Positions 51,451 through 62,042 of a DNA stretch of 64,000 nucleotides are shown one piece after another. Location of the stretch: positions 1,178,001 through 1,242,000 of the forward strand of contig CAJVGD010000006.1 of the NCBI GenBank assembly GCA_910890315.1. The letters run 5' to 3'. The position numbers and the translations under genes are program-made. The notes under the pieces were generated by a model. It had not been told where the DNA came from. It searched no databases and was given only the letters and a program-made list of their open reading frames with translations. This DNA is from Serendipita indica DSM 11827 (taxonomy: Eukaryota; Basidiomycota; Agaricomycetes; Sebacinales; Serendipitaceae). Numbering within the stretch: position 1 is the first letter of the stretch; each line of letters begins with the position of its first letter.

Positions 51451-52676
51451 ATGGCTGATTCAACCGCTCCTGCCGCTGCTCCCGCCGACGTTGGCGCCGT
51501 CCCCACGCCTGCCGACGAGCAGCCCGGTTTCAAGGCAAGTTGCCCAGCGACCTACGCGTAGTCTCCTTCTGACTGCAGTTATCTCCAGGTCTTTGCTGGC
51601 AACCTCGCATACGCGACCACCGACGAGGGCCTCAAGACTTTCTTCAGCCCGGTTGCTGATGACATGTAAGCTCGCCAGCGACCACTACTGATTTATTCCA
51701 TCTCGTGCTCATTACACGTCTAGCATCTCCTGCCAGGTCATCCTCCGTGGCACTCGTCCAGCGGGCTATGGCTTTGTTGCCTTCAACACCGCCGAAGCTG
51801 CCCAAAAGGCCGTAGATCTCCTCAACAAAAAGGAGCTCGACGGTCGCACGCTCATCGTCGAGATCGCCAAACCTACAGAGGAAAAGCAAAAGGAAAAAAA
51901 GGAGAAGCGTGCTTCCAAGAAACGCACCAGCAAAAAAGCCAATGCAACCACCGATGCAGCAGAGCAGCCAACCACAAACGGCACTGCCGATGCTCCCGCG
52001 ACAAAGGACGTTGCTGAGAACGGCACGAACACAGACGGCGCTTCCAAGTCCAAGAAGAAACGCAATATTGTGAGTCGCGATCCTTTTTTTGGCCTGGGCC
52101 TTTCCCCTCACGCTTTCAATGTTTGTATCATCTCGCTTACTATTCCGATCCTTCTAGCGCAAGCCCAAAAAGGCAAAGTCAGCAGACAAGGAGAAAGACG
52201 CTCCTGCTGACAACGGTGCTACTGAGACCGCCCCCGCGGCCGCTGAACCCAAAGCTAAGAAGGTCAAGGCCCCCAAAGCTCCCAGACCGCCTAAACCTAC
52301 TCGTCCCGTCGGTGAAGCCCCAGAGGGAGAGCCATCCAAGACGATGCTCTTCGTCGCCAACCTCGGTTTCTCAGTCGACGACGCCGCCCTCTCCGAGCTC
52401 TTTACCTCTGCCGGAATCACTGTCATCTCTGCTCGTGTCGTCCGTCGCCGATGGGGCCAGCCTCGTCGCTCCAAGGGATACGGCTTTGTCGACGTTGGCT
52501 CTGAGGAACAGCAAAAGAAGGCCATCGAGCTCCTCCAAGGCAAGGAGATTGGAGGAAGGGAAATTGTCATCAAGATTGCCGTCAACTCTCAAGAAAGAGA
52601 GGCTGCAGAGCAAAAGTATGCTACCGGCGAGGCTGCTACCAACAATGTGCCTTCGCCCGCAGCCGCCACTGCCTAA
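51451..52676 (+). CDS. Two-RRM RNA-binding protein
   Basis: Starts MADSTAPAAAPADVGAVPTP, then RRM1 (FKVFAGNLAYATTDEGL, and after an intron PAGYGFVAFNTAEAAQ). A Lys/Ala-rich linker follows (KEKKEKRASKKRTSKKANA and KKAKSADKEKD), then RRM2 with RNP2 MLFVANLGFSVDD and RNP1 SKGYGFVDVGS. It ends NNVPSPAAATA. Four exons, with introns near 51535, 51667 and 52070. The acidic/basic linker between two RRMs recalls fungal nucleolin/Gar2-like proteins, so a nuclear RNA role is likely, but RGG repeats are absent. Divergent from IQGAP, with about 255 bp between start codons. Confidence 0.88.
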
Positions 52677-53306
52677 GCATCTCCCAATCGCCCTCTAGTT
52701 GTGTCGACCATCCATCCATCGGCACGGCAACTCCTCGCCTAGCTTTTCGGCCACTCCCATATTCATCCATTCCACGTTGATCGATTGCCATTTTTGGAGC
52801 ACCATTCGACTATTTTTTTTCTCTCGAAAATACTACCACGAGCCTCTATCATTGTCTGCGTCGTTTTGTCGTCGTCGCCATTCTCTCTACTCACCAACCT
52901 TCACCTGTTGAGAGAGAATCGGCGGTCGGCGACCACAGTGCCGTTTACGTGTTTCCGATCCCATCTTCTGCGAGTCTGGATAACCGCCCCCATTCTTTTC
53001 GAGTGGCTGGTTTCGCCTGTCATTCTGCCTGTACTTTTCTTCGTGCTGGGTTGAATGCCAGGTCCCTTTTCGCACAAACTGCATTCTGGTTGCTTCTGAT
53101 CATCAGATAACTCCATTCTGATTGCTTCTGATTATCAGATATTTACCCAGTGCCAACGTATCGTCCATCTGTCTCGCGCACTCTTGATTGGTCCATCGGA
53201 ACTCTATGGCAAGTCTCGGTCAGCTCTGACATCACTCTGACTCTGTAGATAAAAATAAACAGGGAAACTAGACGTCGCTAACTAGGCCTGTTCGACCATA
53301 ACCACG
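52677..53306. other. Intergenic, upstream of the AKR copy A
   Basis: About 630 bp between the RRM gene and aldo/keto reductase copy A. The left part is a pyrimidine-rich 3' UTR-like stretch, then a 32-bp repeat with palindromes (53082-53145). An inverted CCAAT box (ATTGG) lies at 53187-53191, about 116 bp upstream of the start codon. The last 125 bp are duplicated before copy B. Confidence 0.6.
53082..53145. repeat. Two tandem 32-bp units, each with a palindrome
   Basis: Two direct copies of period 32, about 80% alike, start CATTCTGG at 53082 and CATTCTGA at 53114. Each contains a 13-bp inverted repeat, TCTGATCATCAGA and TCTGATTATCAGA, with 6-bp arms and a one-base centre. Spacing and symmetry suggest paired binding sites for a dimeric regulator, but this is only inference from form. 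The repeat is not present upstream of the second reductase copy. Confidence 0.6.
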
Positions 53307-54690
53307 ATGGAGAAAACTCAGATGAAATATGGTGAGTTTGGCGATGTTTGGATGACTAAAATAACACTCTACAGTTCGTCTGGGCAAGTCTGGATTGAAA
53401 ATTTCACGTATCATCCTAGGATGCATGAGTTATGTGAGCAAAATCCAGCCTTCCTCTGTCACTGCCTCACGTTTGCTAGGGCAAAAAATCAAGGGCTGAC
53501 TGGGTGCTCGAGTAAGAGGAGGGGATCAGACAGATCAAGGAGGCCTATCGACTTGGTATCAACGTACGCCCTTTCAGGATCCTATAGGCAGTCACTTATC
53601 TCGCTCCAAGACATTCGACACGGCCAATATCCACAGTCTTGGAGAATCGGAGAGGATCTTGGGCAAGTCAGTCAAAGGAATTGGGGCCCCTCGATCGTCA
53701 TTCGTGATCTTCACCAAGGTCTATGGCAATATCCCTCCAGAGGACGCGCCCAAGGAAGCAAACGACAACCCTGAAGAGTATGGCTATGTCAACTACCGTG
53801 GTCTCTCCAGAAAGCACATCTTTGAATCAATCAAGGCGAGCTTGGAGCGACTTCAGATGGACTATGTCGACGTGCTTCAGTGCCATCGGTTTGATCCAGA
53901 TGCACCCATCGAAGAGACGATGCGTGCGCTTCATGATGTCGTTCAGGCAGGATATGCGCGGTATATCGGAATGAGTTCCTGCTATGCATGGTGATGCAAA
54001 GTAAGCTTCCTTGGTCTCTTATGCATGCTTTATCTTTGCCCTGTTCGTCAGATTATGCCATCAATAACAACCTTACGCCCCTTATTTCCATGCAGAACTA
54101 CCATTCACTTCTTTATCGCCAAGAGGAAGACGAGATGTTGCCCACTTGCCGTGTAAGTCTGCTTCTCGCGTGAAAATAGAGCAGGTATAGCTTATACGGT
54201 GTATAGTTGTTCGGCGTGGGTACAATTCCCTGGTCCCCCTCACTCGTGGAATCCTTAGCAGACCGCGCAAGGACCGACACGCGACGTACCGTGCGAAGAA
54301 CGATAAGTGGACTTATCTCGTTCAGAATGACGAAGGTCCAAATATGGTCATTGTCGATCGGTTGGTTGCCCACTCGCCTGCTAGCGTCTCTCTCATCTCA
54401 TGCCTACAGCGTCGAAGAGATTGCAAACAAGCGAAGCATCACCATGACCCAGCTCTCTCTCGCTTGGCTGCTTACCAAGGACCCAGTGGCTGCTCCGATT
54501 GTCGGCACTACAAACCTCTCGCATTTGGAGGATATGATCAGTAGGTAGGCCGAAATTCATATTTTTGTGTCTCACTCTCTTCTAGAAGCAGTCAACGTCA
54601 AACTGGACGACGAAGAGATCAATTATTTGAAAGAGAAATATACACCAAAGGCCAAGGTTGGTTTTGATTGCAAAAGATGTAGGCCATCGG
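53307..54690 (+). pseudogene. Aldo/keto reductase copy A, decayed
   Basis: Exon for exon the same gene as copy B at 55087, with about the same introns and protein (for example SLERLQMDYVDVLQCHRFDP). Against copy B it has an in-frame stop in the exon coding WVLE at about 53515, a 10-bp loss at about 53990 after SSCYAW that brings a stop, and a missing base near 54240 that shifts frame. The first intron, 53332-53374, has a normal GTGAGT donor. Intact sequence between the lesions shows loss is recent. Aldo/keto reductases of this YakC/aryl-alcohol type use NADPH to reduce carbonyl compounds. A truncated product is possible, but normal function is not. Confidence 0.85.
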
Positions 54691-55086
54691 TAAAATCAAT
54701 GAAAGTTGTCTCTAGCAATATCGCATCAGTTGTCTCTCACCAATGACCTTTATTCCTTGGACTTTCGAGGTTGGCTAAGATATCCATTGGTACAAGCAAG
54801 GTGCCCAAGAATGGTCCCAGCTGCGCTGAGTGGCGATTCGATGGCTGGCTTGAATTTGCTTCTCCAGTTTGCCTTAGAGTACATTACCGCTGCGTAGGTC
54901 AGTACTCCATCCAATAAGTAGACCATCTGGTCTCTCTCGATCTTTCGCAGACTTGATTGGTCCATCGGACGTGCGAGCAGGGGCACACAAACTCTATGGC
55001 AAGTATCAGTCAGCTCTTACATCATCCGGTAGATATAAAGCACGATTCGATTTCACCAAGGCTCGACCTGCCCGACCGAACCCACG
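54691..55086. other. Decayed fragment of a neighbour gene plus AKR-B promoter
   Basis: From about 54750 to 54900 the minus strand resembles, at roughly 60-70% by eye, the 3' end of the gene at 56508-58630 (KPAIESPLSAAGTIL compared with AQAIESQSDTAGDIL). This is a broken copy left by the tandem duplication. A 6-2-6 inverted repeat, AGACCATCTGGTCT, lies at 54920-54933. An ATTGG (inverted CCAAT) lies at 54956-54960 and a TATA-like GATATAAAG near 55033. Confidence 0.65.
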
Positions 55087-56457
55087 ATGGCTGAGAAGAC
55101 ACAGATGAAATATGGCAGGTTTCACGGCGGTTTCAACTATCACATTAACTCTCTACAGTCCGTCTGGGCAAGTCTGGATTGAAAGTTTCACGTATCATCC
55201 TAGGATGCATGAGTTATGTGAGCAAATCCAGTTTTCCTCTGTCAAATGCCTCACGTTTGCTAGGGCAAAAAATCATGGGCTGACTGGGTGCTCGAGGAAG
55301 AGGAGGGGATCAGGCAGATCAAGGAGGCCTATCGACTTGGTATCAACGTACGCCCTTTCAGGATCCTATAGGCAGTCACTTATCTCGCTCCAAGACATTC
55401 GACACGGCCAATGTTTACAGCCTAGGAGAATCAGAAAGAATATTGGGTAAAGCCATCAAGGAAATTGGTGCCCCACGATCGTCGTTTGTAGTCCTTACCA
55501 AGGTCTACTTCTGCGTCCCCCCAGAGGATGCTCCCTATGATGCGCGCAACGATCCAGAAGACTTTGGCTATGTCAACTACCGTGGCCTCTCCAGAAAGCA
55601 CATCTTTGAATCAATCAAGGCGAGCTTGGAGCGACTCCAGATGGACTATGTCGACGTGCTTCAGTGCCATCGCTTCGACCCAGATACCCCCATCGAAGAG
55701 ACGATGCGTGCACTTCATGACGTTGTACAAGCAGGGTACGTGCGGTATATTGGGATGAGCTCCTGCTACGCATGGCAATTCCACATGATGCAAAGTGAGC
55801 ATCCTTGGAATATCATTCACACTGTATTCTGACCTTATTTTTTCAGATTATGCCATAAACAATAACCTCACTCCTTTCATCTCTATGCAAAACTATCATT
55901 CCCTTCTGTATCGTCAAGAGGAGGACGAGATGTTACCCACTTGCCGCGTAAGTCTGTTACTTGCATAGAAAGTAGCTCACAATCTGTATAGCTGTTCGGT
56001 GTCGGCACAATCCCTTGGTCTCCTCTCTCCCGTGGAGTTCTCAGTAGGCCGCGTAAAGACCGAAACGCAACTCATCGTGCCAAAAACGATCGATGGTTCT
56101 CTACGCTTCAGAAGGAAGAAGATCCAAACATGGTTATTGTCGATCGGTCCGTGTTCAGACGTATCACCTAACTCGTTACTCATCCCATTTACCCAGGGTC
56201 GAGGAGATTGCAAACAAGCGAGGCATCACCATGACCCAGGTCTCTCTCGCTTGGCTGCTTACCAGGATCCAGTGGCTGCTCCGATTGTCGGTACCACAAA
56301 CCTCTCTCATTTGGAGGATATGATCAGTACGTATATCGTGATTTGAACCTCTCTGTGTCTCATTTGCATTTCAGAAGCAGTTAATGTCAAACTGGATGAC
56401 GAAGAAATCAAGTATTTAGAAGAGAAATATGCACCAAAGGCCAAAGTCGGGTTTTGA
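55087..56457 (+). CDS. Aldo/keto reductase copy B, one frameshift
   Basis: Starts MAEKTQMKY, then VRLGKSGLKVSRIILGCMSY, then ADWVLEEEEGIRQIKEAYRL, then GINTFDTANVYSLGESERIL. The reductase signature and core are clear: VDVLQCHRFDP and PIVGTTNLSHLEDMI. The last exon ends KAKVGF at 56457. Seven or so introns are kept in frame. The first, 55115-55158, has a GC donor where copy A has GT. Near 56262, one A is missing relative to copy A inside AWLLT(K)DPVAA, which shifts frame for the last 70 or so residues. Either this copy is also damaged or the assembly lost a base. If functional, an NADPH-dependent carbonyl reductase. Confidence 0.75.
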
Positions 56458-56507
56458 TTCAGGGGAGATGAGATGTACTTCGTCATGAAAATCAAATAGA
56501 TCCATTT

Positions 56508-58630
56508 CTACCAACGACCTATCAGTCGCCTCGCGGCGGCAATCTCGATTTCTTGGACGCTTTGACCCAGTGTTGACGCTGGCTGAGATGTCCATCGTTC
56601 GCCAATGCCTGGAGCACCAAGACCACGCAGTATAAGTTGACTGGATACAAAGGGAAGGATATCCCCGGCCGTGTCACTTTGTGATTCAATGGCTTGGGCT
56701 TCGTAGTCTGGTTTGACCTGGGGTGCATTGCTGCTGCGTAGATCATCCAGCATAGAGGCAGCGTCGTTGCCTTGATCAGAGTAGAAGATTGCATCGCCAT
56801 CAACAACTTCTTCTTCCCCACACTCGTTGTCCAGTGGCACTCCGAGGAAGGAATCTCCAGGCTCTTCTGACATCAAGCATGTTTCTCTTGCCTTATCTTC
56901 AATAGGGGAGCCAGTGTTGACACTGTTTGCGTAAACCGAATCATCGTAGCCAACTTCCTGGGGATCCGCCTGCACACCGACCAGTATGTTTCCGAGCCAC
57001 TCTCTCGCCATAAGGGATTCAAGCCTGAAAGTACGATTGTATAGAACATCCTCTTCGTCGTGCTGGCGGAGCATGAGGTCGAGGGAAGTGAAAGATGGTT
57101 CTTCATCCAAGTTGGGACTTTCACGAAACGCCTGTCCCTCTTCCATTCGTCCGACTTGTTCCTGAATAGCTTTCATCGTGAGTTCTTCGTCACAACCTCG
57201 AGCTTGGCGCATCGTCTCGCCATCCCCCCCAAGGGGAGTTCCGACTTTGAGTCGAGCCGAATCTTGAATTTCTTGGTCAGATACTTCCTTTTGGAGAATA
57301 CGGGCCGGAATTTGGACGAGGGGACGAACAAAGTAAGGAGACGCCGTAGTCCTTTCAAGCGTTTCGTCCTGATCCCTTTGCCCAATACCTTCGCGCGCAG
57401 TGAGTTGAGCATGAGTGAAGCTTGGGCACTCAAAAATGCCAACATTTGCAGTCTTTGATGTCAAGTTCCAATAAGTGGGGAGCTTCATAACGCCAATTGG
57501 TGAATGTGACGACTGGACTTCCGGACCCACGGATCCTCTGCTCAAATGAGAGCGCCCTGGCTCAAGTTCTTCGTCCTCATCAGGAAGCTGTGATCCCAAT
57601 GCCCATGATTTGGATTGGTGACTTCGAGGTCGAGCAAGAGCACCGAGTCGATCGAACGACACATCGCAGGGGTTTGTTTCTTCTGAACATGGTGAAGTAC
57701 ACCTTTCTCTCTTCGTATCCTCAGAACCTTTTTTCATCTTGCGCAGTGCATTAGATGCTGTATGGAGCGTCAACCAGCGCTAGGTCCAAGCAGAATGCAC
57801 GCACCGTCTTGTTTGCATGTGCGGGCATTCTCCTTGCCTGTCAAATGGATGATATTCCCGGCCTTTGAGTTCTTGAACATACGCCCAACCACGGGTGGAA
57901 GCTGTTGATAATGATAAGAAAGAGACAATTGACCCAAAAAGATACCCACGGTGAGGCGGGACGATTTCTTCACGTTCGCTGCTGTAAACGTTTCCATCAA
58001 GGTCATTCCAAGGGCGCCTTTTGCTCTTTTCTTCTTTTCCTTCTTCTTATCATTCTTCTCACTCTGTTCAGCGTCCAAATCGTCTCCAGTATTCCTCATC
58101 TTCGCATTCGGGTCCATGATGGCTTTTCTCGCTCGCTTCCGCTCACGACGCTCTTCAAGTCCTTGAGAAACAAAGTGAGTTACAATTTAAACAGCAGGTG
58201 TCAACGTACGAGCTTCATATTCTTCGTCACCGTCGCCCATACGACGCCGCTTGCGAGACGCGGTAGCTTTGGCTCCTACAACGTCACGAACTCCGTAAAG
58301 CGCTTCTTTTTGATCAAGCACATGCGTCTTCTTCGCGGGTCTCGACTCGCTTCCCACATGCGCCTCCTTTGCCGCCTCTGCTTCCCTCGCTTGGCGAATC
58401 TCGAGCCGTGATTTGAGCAGTGGACTACTCTTCTTGTTGCCGTGTATACGTTTTGATGTGACATCAGCGGAATTCGGCACGTCTAGCGCGTCGGCAGCGT
58501 ATAGACGAACATTTTGTCGCTGTTCGGCCACAAACTTGGCGATAGAGGAGGCTATTCGAGGTATCGTACGCAGGTTTACTGCGGTTAATGGCAGGGTTCG
58601 AGATTCGACTGGCGGTGGAGAAGACTCCAT
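56508..58630 (-). CDS. Orphan, charged, nuclear-type protein
   Basis: Starts MESSPPPVESRTLPLTAVNL, then IASSIAKFVAEQRQNVRLYA. After an intron comes a strongly basic block (LEERRERKRARKAIMDP and KNDKKKEKKKRAKGALG), then FTAANVKKSSRLTVG, then a long acidic low-complexity tail that ends AAARRLIGRW at 56508. Basic clusters such as RKRRRMGDGDEEYEA look like nuclear signals. No domain is recognised. It lies convergent with reductase copy B (50 bp between stops), and its 3' end was copied into the duplication. About three introns; the one near 57,930 was not exactly fixed. Confidence 0.75.
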
Positions 58631-58785
58631 AGTTCGACTTCACCCGCCACCGAACCAATAACTGTTTGAAGATGATTATACACGACGAAATAGGATACAA
58701 GGAACCTAATAGAGCATCTATACGAGAATGTTATGTAGAACGAAACGCGCATAGCTATTTCACATTGATTATCGCAGCTAGTACC

Positions 58786-61700
58786 CTAAAGGTGTCCATC
58801 TTGAAGCTCATCCAAAACGCCGAACATCCGCGGTTCGGCACTAAATACCTCTGGCATATTCTCCCATAATGCCTCGCCTTGCATCTGGCCAGTCGGGGCA
58901 AACGTCTGGATAAAGTCCATTCCAGAGAGCGACGGGTAGTCAGACGCGTCAAGTGAGGTCGGTTGAGCGTCCCCCATGTTCCAAGTCGATGTGTAGATGG
59001 ACGAGCCGCCATAAATCGCATTGGCAGGAATGCCCTGGACGGGGTCGGTAGGCGAAAATGGCACCGCATAATCGGCCTGTGGCCCGTAGATGCGAGGGTC
59101 ATTCAGATAGGTCGCAACAGGTGGGCTCGTATTCCGCCACGTCGACGTTGTATACGCCTCTTGCGCAAGGCGAGGATTGAACCGTTGGTCTTGCAAGTCG
59201 GACCCGCCAAACTCTGGGTTCGTCAGACGACCACCTTGCGCGCCCAACTCGGGTTGCTTTGGGTCGCGTAGGGTGAGTGGACGACCCCCAACTGTCTCCG
59301 CGCGGGGCTTGATCGGGGACAAAAAGGTCATGGGTGGGGACGGCGTTCCGGTGGAAGAGCCGTTCAGGGAATAGGCTTGGAGTGGCGTCTTCGTCCCATT
59401 TGACACCGTGGCTTGGGAAGTCACCGGCTTTGGAGAACTTTCTTGCGAAGCTGGGTTTGACAGTTGAACGGAGCCACGAGAGCTATGCCGTGAGCTCTTC
59501 GGCTTGCCAATTCGCGCAAGATTAGCCTTTGTCACCTGGGTAAGCTCGATTAAAAGTTCCTTGCACTTTGAGGCACCGGGCCAGGTGGTTTCCAGGCTCT
59601 CCAAGGCGTGGACACAATTCCCCACTTCCGACATGGCAATTTCGGCAGCATTTTTATCCGTGGCGTGCATAACCACCAGGAGGATAATAATTGCCGAAGA
59701 GAAGAGAGACTGAACAAAGACTGCGAGGTGGTGCGAAGGCGGAATAGCCGGGTTCATGGATGTCGCGAGGAAGATGCACGAGCGGCTCGCACAGACCGCC
59801 TTGGGCACCGATGAAGAGCCCACATAATGCATCATATTCTTGCGTGTTGGCAAAAAGTTGCGATGCAACGTGATGAGAACGGCATAGTAGGACGAGCATA
59901 GCACGGCGCTCATAGAAACCTTGGAGATTTAAGCAAAGGCGATCGATGCCGAGTCGATGGCTCACCATTTGCGGGGTATCCGGGGATTGTCTCAACGTCG
60001 GATGGAGTTGGTCTACCCATAGGGTTAGCTGCTGATCTAACTTGTCGACCACCTTGTGAAGCTCGGCTGCTTTGTCACTCGCAATGTTGCCCTTGAGTTT
60101 GTCCGTCGAGTACACGTGCCTCAAAACTTTGCCTACGGGACTGTGAGGGTACAAAGTAATCAGGGTCGCGAACATACCGGCAATCTTGTACAGTGCGGTT
60201 AGTGCAACAAAGCCCTGCATCAGCGTCGGCTCTTTCTTGTCGCCCAGTTTGCCCTCGAAATAGGCAGGCAGGTCCACATCGTCGTATGGGACGGGCATAT
60301 CGACATCAATATCATTATCGTCGATACCAAGAGGGCGTCCAAGCTCTACAGAATATGAGAAAATCCGATATTGAGAGCTGGGGTATCCACTTACGAACTG
60401 CGAGGCATCGGTCGAGACCGTAGACGCACCACCAGACCTTTCGACGTGTCTCCTTGTCCACTTTGGATAGTTTGAGTGGTTTGGGGGAGCGATGGAGACC
60501 GAGATCCTGGGCGGTTCGTACCGCTTGACCCACGAGCAACCACGCCTGTGGGAGCCGGTTGAGACTGGCCAAAAAGGCGGAAAGAAGCGCGAAACATTGA
60601 ACGTGTGCGAATTGGGTGCTAGTGTGGTCGATGATGTAGAGCATCATGGCCCTTTGGCGAGACGGGTCAGATGATGGGCGGCATCCCCACGTTCAAAAAA
60701 AAAGCTTTGGCGCACCTTTCGTAGAAAATCATGGCAGTCCCACGAGGGTCCATGTAATGTGCCGATTTGATGCGACTGTCGTCTAAAAACCTCGCTGCAC
60801 ATGCAAAGACGGCAAAGACGACTGCGATGAAGCCAACCTGCTCGCCCGTGCCATTATTGTCCATGAGGTGCTTGTAGCGCACCAAAAAGGAGGGCTTGTC
60901 GAGCACGGGGAGCAGAAAATGGAAGCGCTCAAAATACGCTTGGACCTACAGGAGAGGGAACGTTAGAAGGCCGGCGAGCGGGAGGCGCATCATGTGAGCG
61001 CGGGATGGAACCAAACGCTCACCAATTTGTCAGCTAAGTCTCTCTCAGGGTACTCCACTTCTTCAGCAGAGGGAAGAGCCCGTAGCTTGCCGAAACCGAG
61101 TCCGGTAGGGAAATAGAGCATATTCGGGCCGTCCGACTGATCAGAGCTTGGAGTCGCCCCAAAATCTTCATCATTTGCTGTCTCGTTACGGAATGTCTCG
61201 ATGAGTGTCATTGTAGATGAGCCACCGATCCATCTGTAAGTGAATCCTATTGAGAGCTGTCCGTATGGAAAGGTACGGGAGAACATACCGAAGGTGTCCT
61301 TCTGCGTCGAGAGCCATCTGACCGAAATGATCTGTCAATGTGCTTTCATCTTCGTGCTTTACGTGGCTAAGCACGTCAAGGTCGTCCTCCTTTGTAGTGG
61401 GAGCCTGTGCTGGGCGTGTAGCCGACGTAAAGGGGACGAGGGTGGGTATGTTTTTGGCCATGTGCGGCGGTAAACCTGATCCCTCTTTGGGGAAGACTTC
61501 TACGTCTGGCGCGTGCTGCTTGAAGAGCTGTTCCATGTACAAGAGTCTAGCCTCGAGCTCTTGTACGTAGCTGCAGAGGCTGAGTGGCATATCAACAAGA
61601 CGATAAGACTGACTGTCGACTGAGCGCGGCTCTGTCCTTGGTTTGTGTCCATTTGCACTCGGCGTTTGTTGCGGCGCACTGTGAACACACAGGTCTAAGA

Positions 61701-61955
61701 TGCGAGACTCGGGGTCAGTGGCGGAGAATAAAGGGCGCAGACGACGAATGCAAGGAGCAATATACGCACTCTCTACTGTCGCATTTCACCTTTTTGCGGC
61801 GACATTCCTCGCAGGCTGGACGGCGTGGGCGGTGAGCGAATGGCCTCATACGATATTGAGGACTAACCTCTCCAGACGCGTCGACGTTGGAGTGCTATTG
61901 GCTTTGAACCATCAAAAGCTGGGGTATCGTCTTCTATTCGTGGCCGCTTGGTCAT
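58786..61955 (-). CDS. Zn2Cys6 factor with fungal_trans domain
   Basis: Start at 61955 gives MTKRPRIEDDTPAFDGSKPI, then ALQRRRVWR|ACEECRRKKV, then KCDS|CAATNAECKW. The zinc cluster, with its six cysteines, is spread over three exons. A coiled coil follows (YVQELEARLLYMEQLFKQHA). The central domain is the fungal_trans (xylanolytic-activator) type, recognised by KETRRKVWWCVYGLDRCLAV and LGRPLGIDDNDIDVDMPVPY. The C-terminal 300 residues are Ser/Pro/Gly-rich and end EPRMFGVLDELQDGHL. It should regulate metabolic genes; target unknown. The start is only 87 bp from the PAB2 start. Confidence 0.9.
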
Positions 61956-62042
61956 TTGAGTGCGGAGGTGGTAGAGTCCAAGTCTGCCTTTCTTTTGCCC
62001 TCTGCCATTTCCGCAGCCGCTCAGCCCACGCGCAACATTTAC

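Noticed and set aside
51491-52065. ORFs on both strands over the RRM gene
   Set aside because: They are shadows caused by the Ala/Lys-rich codons of the linker.
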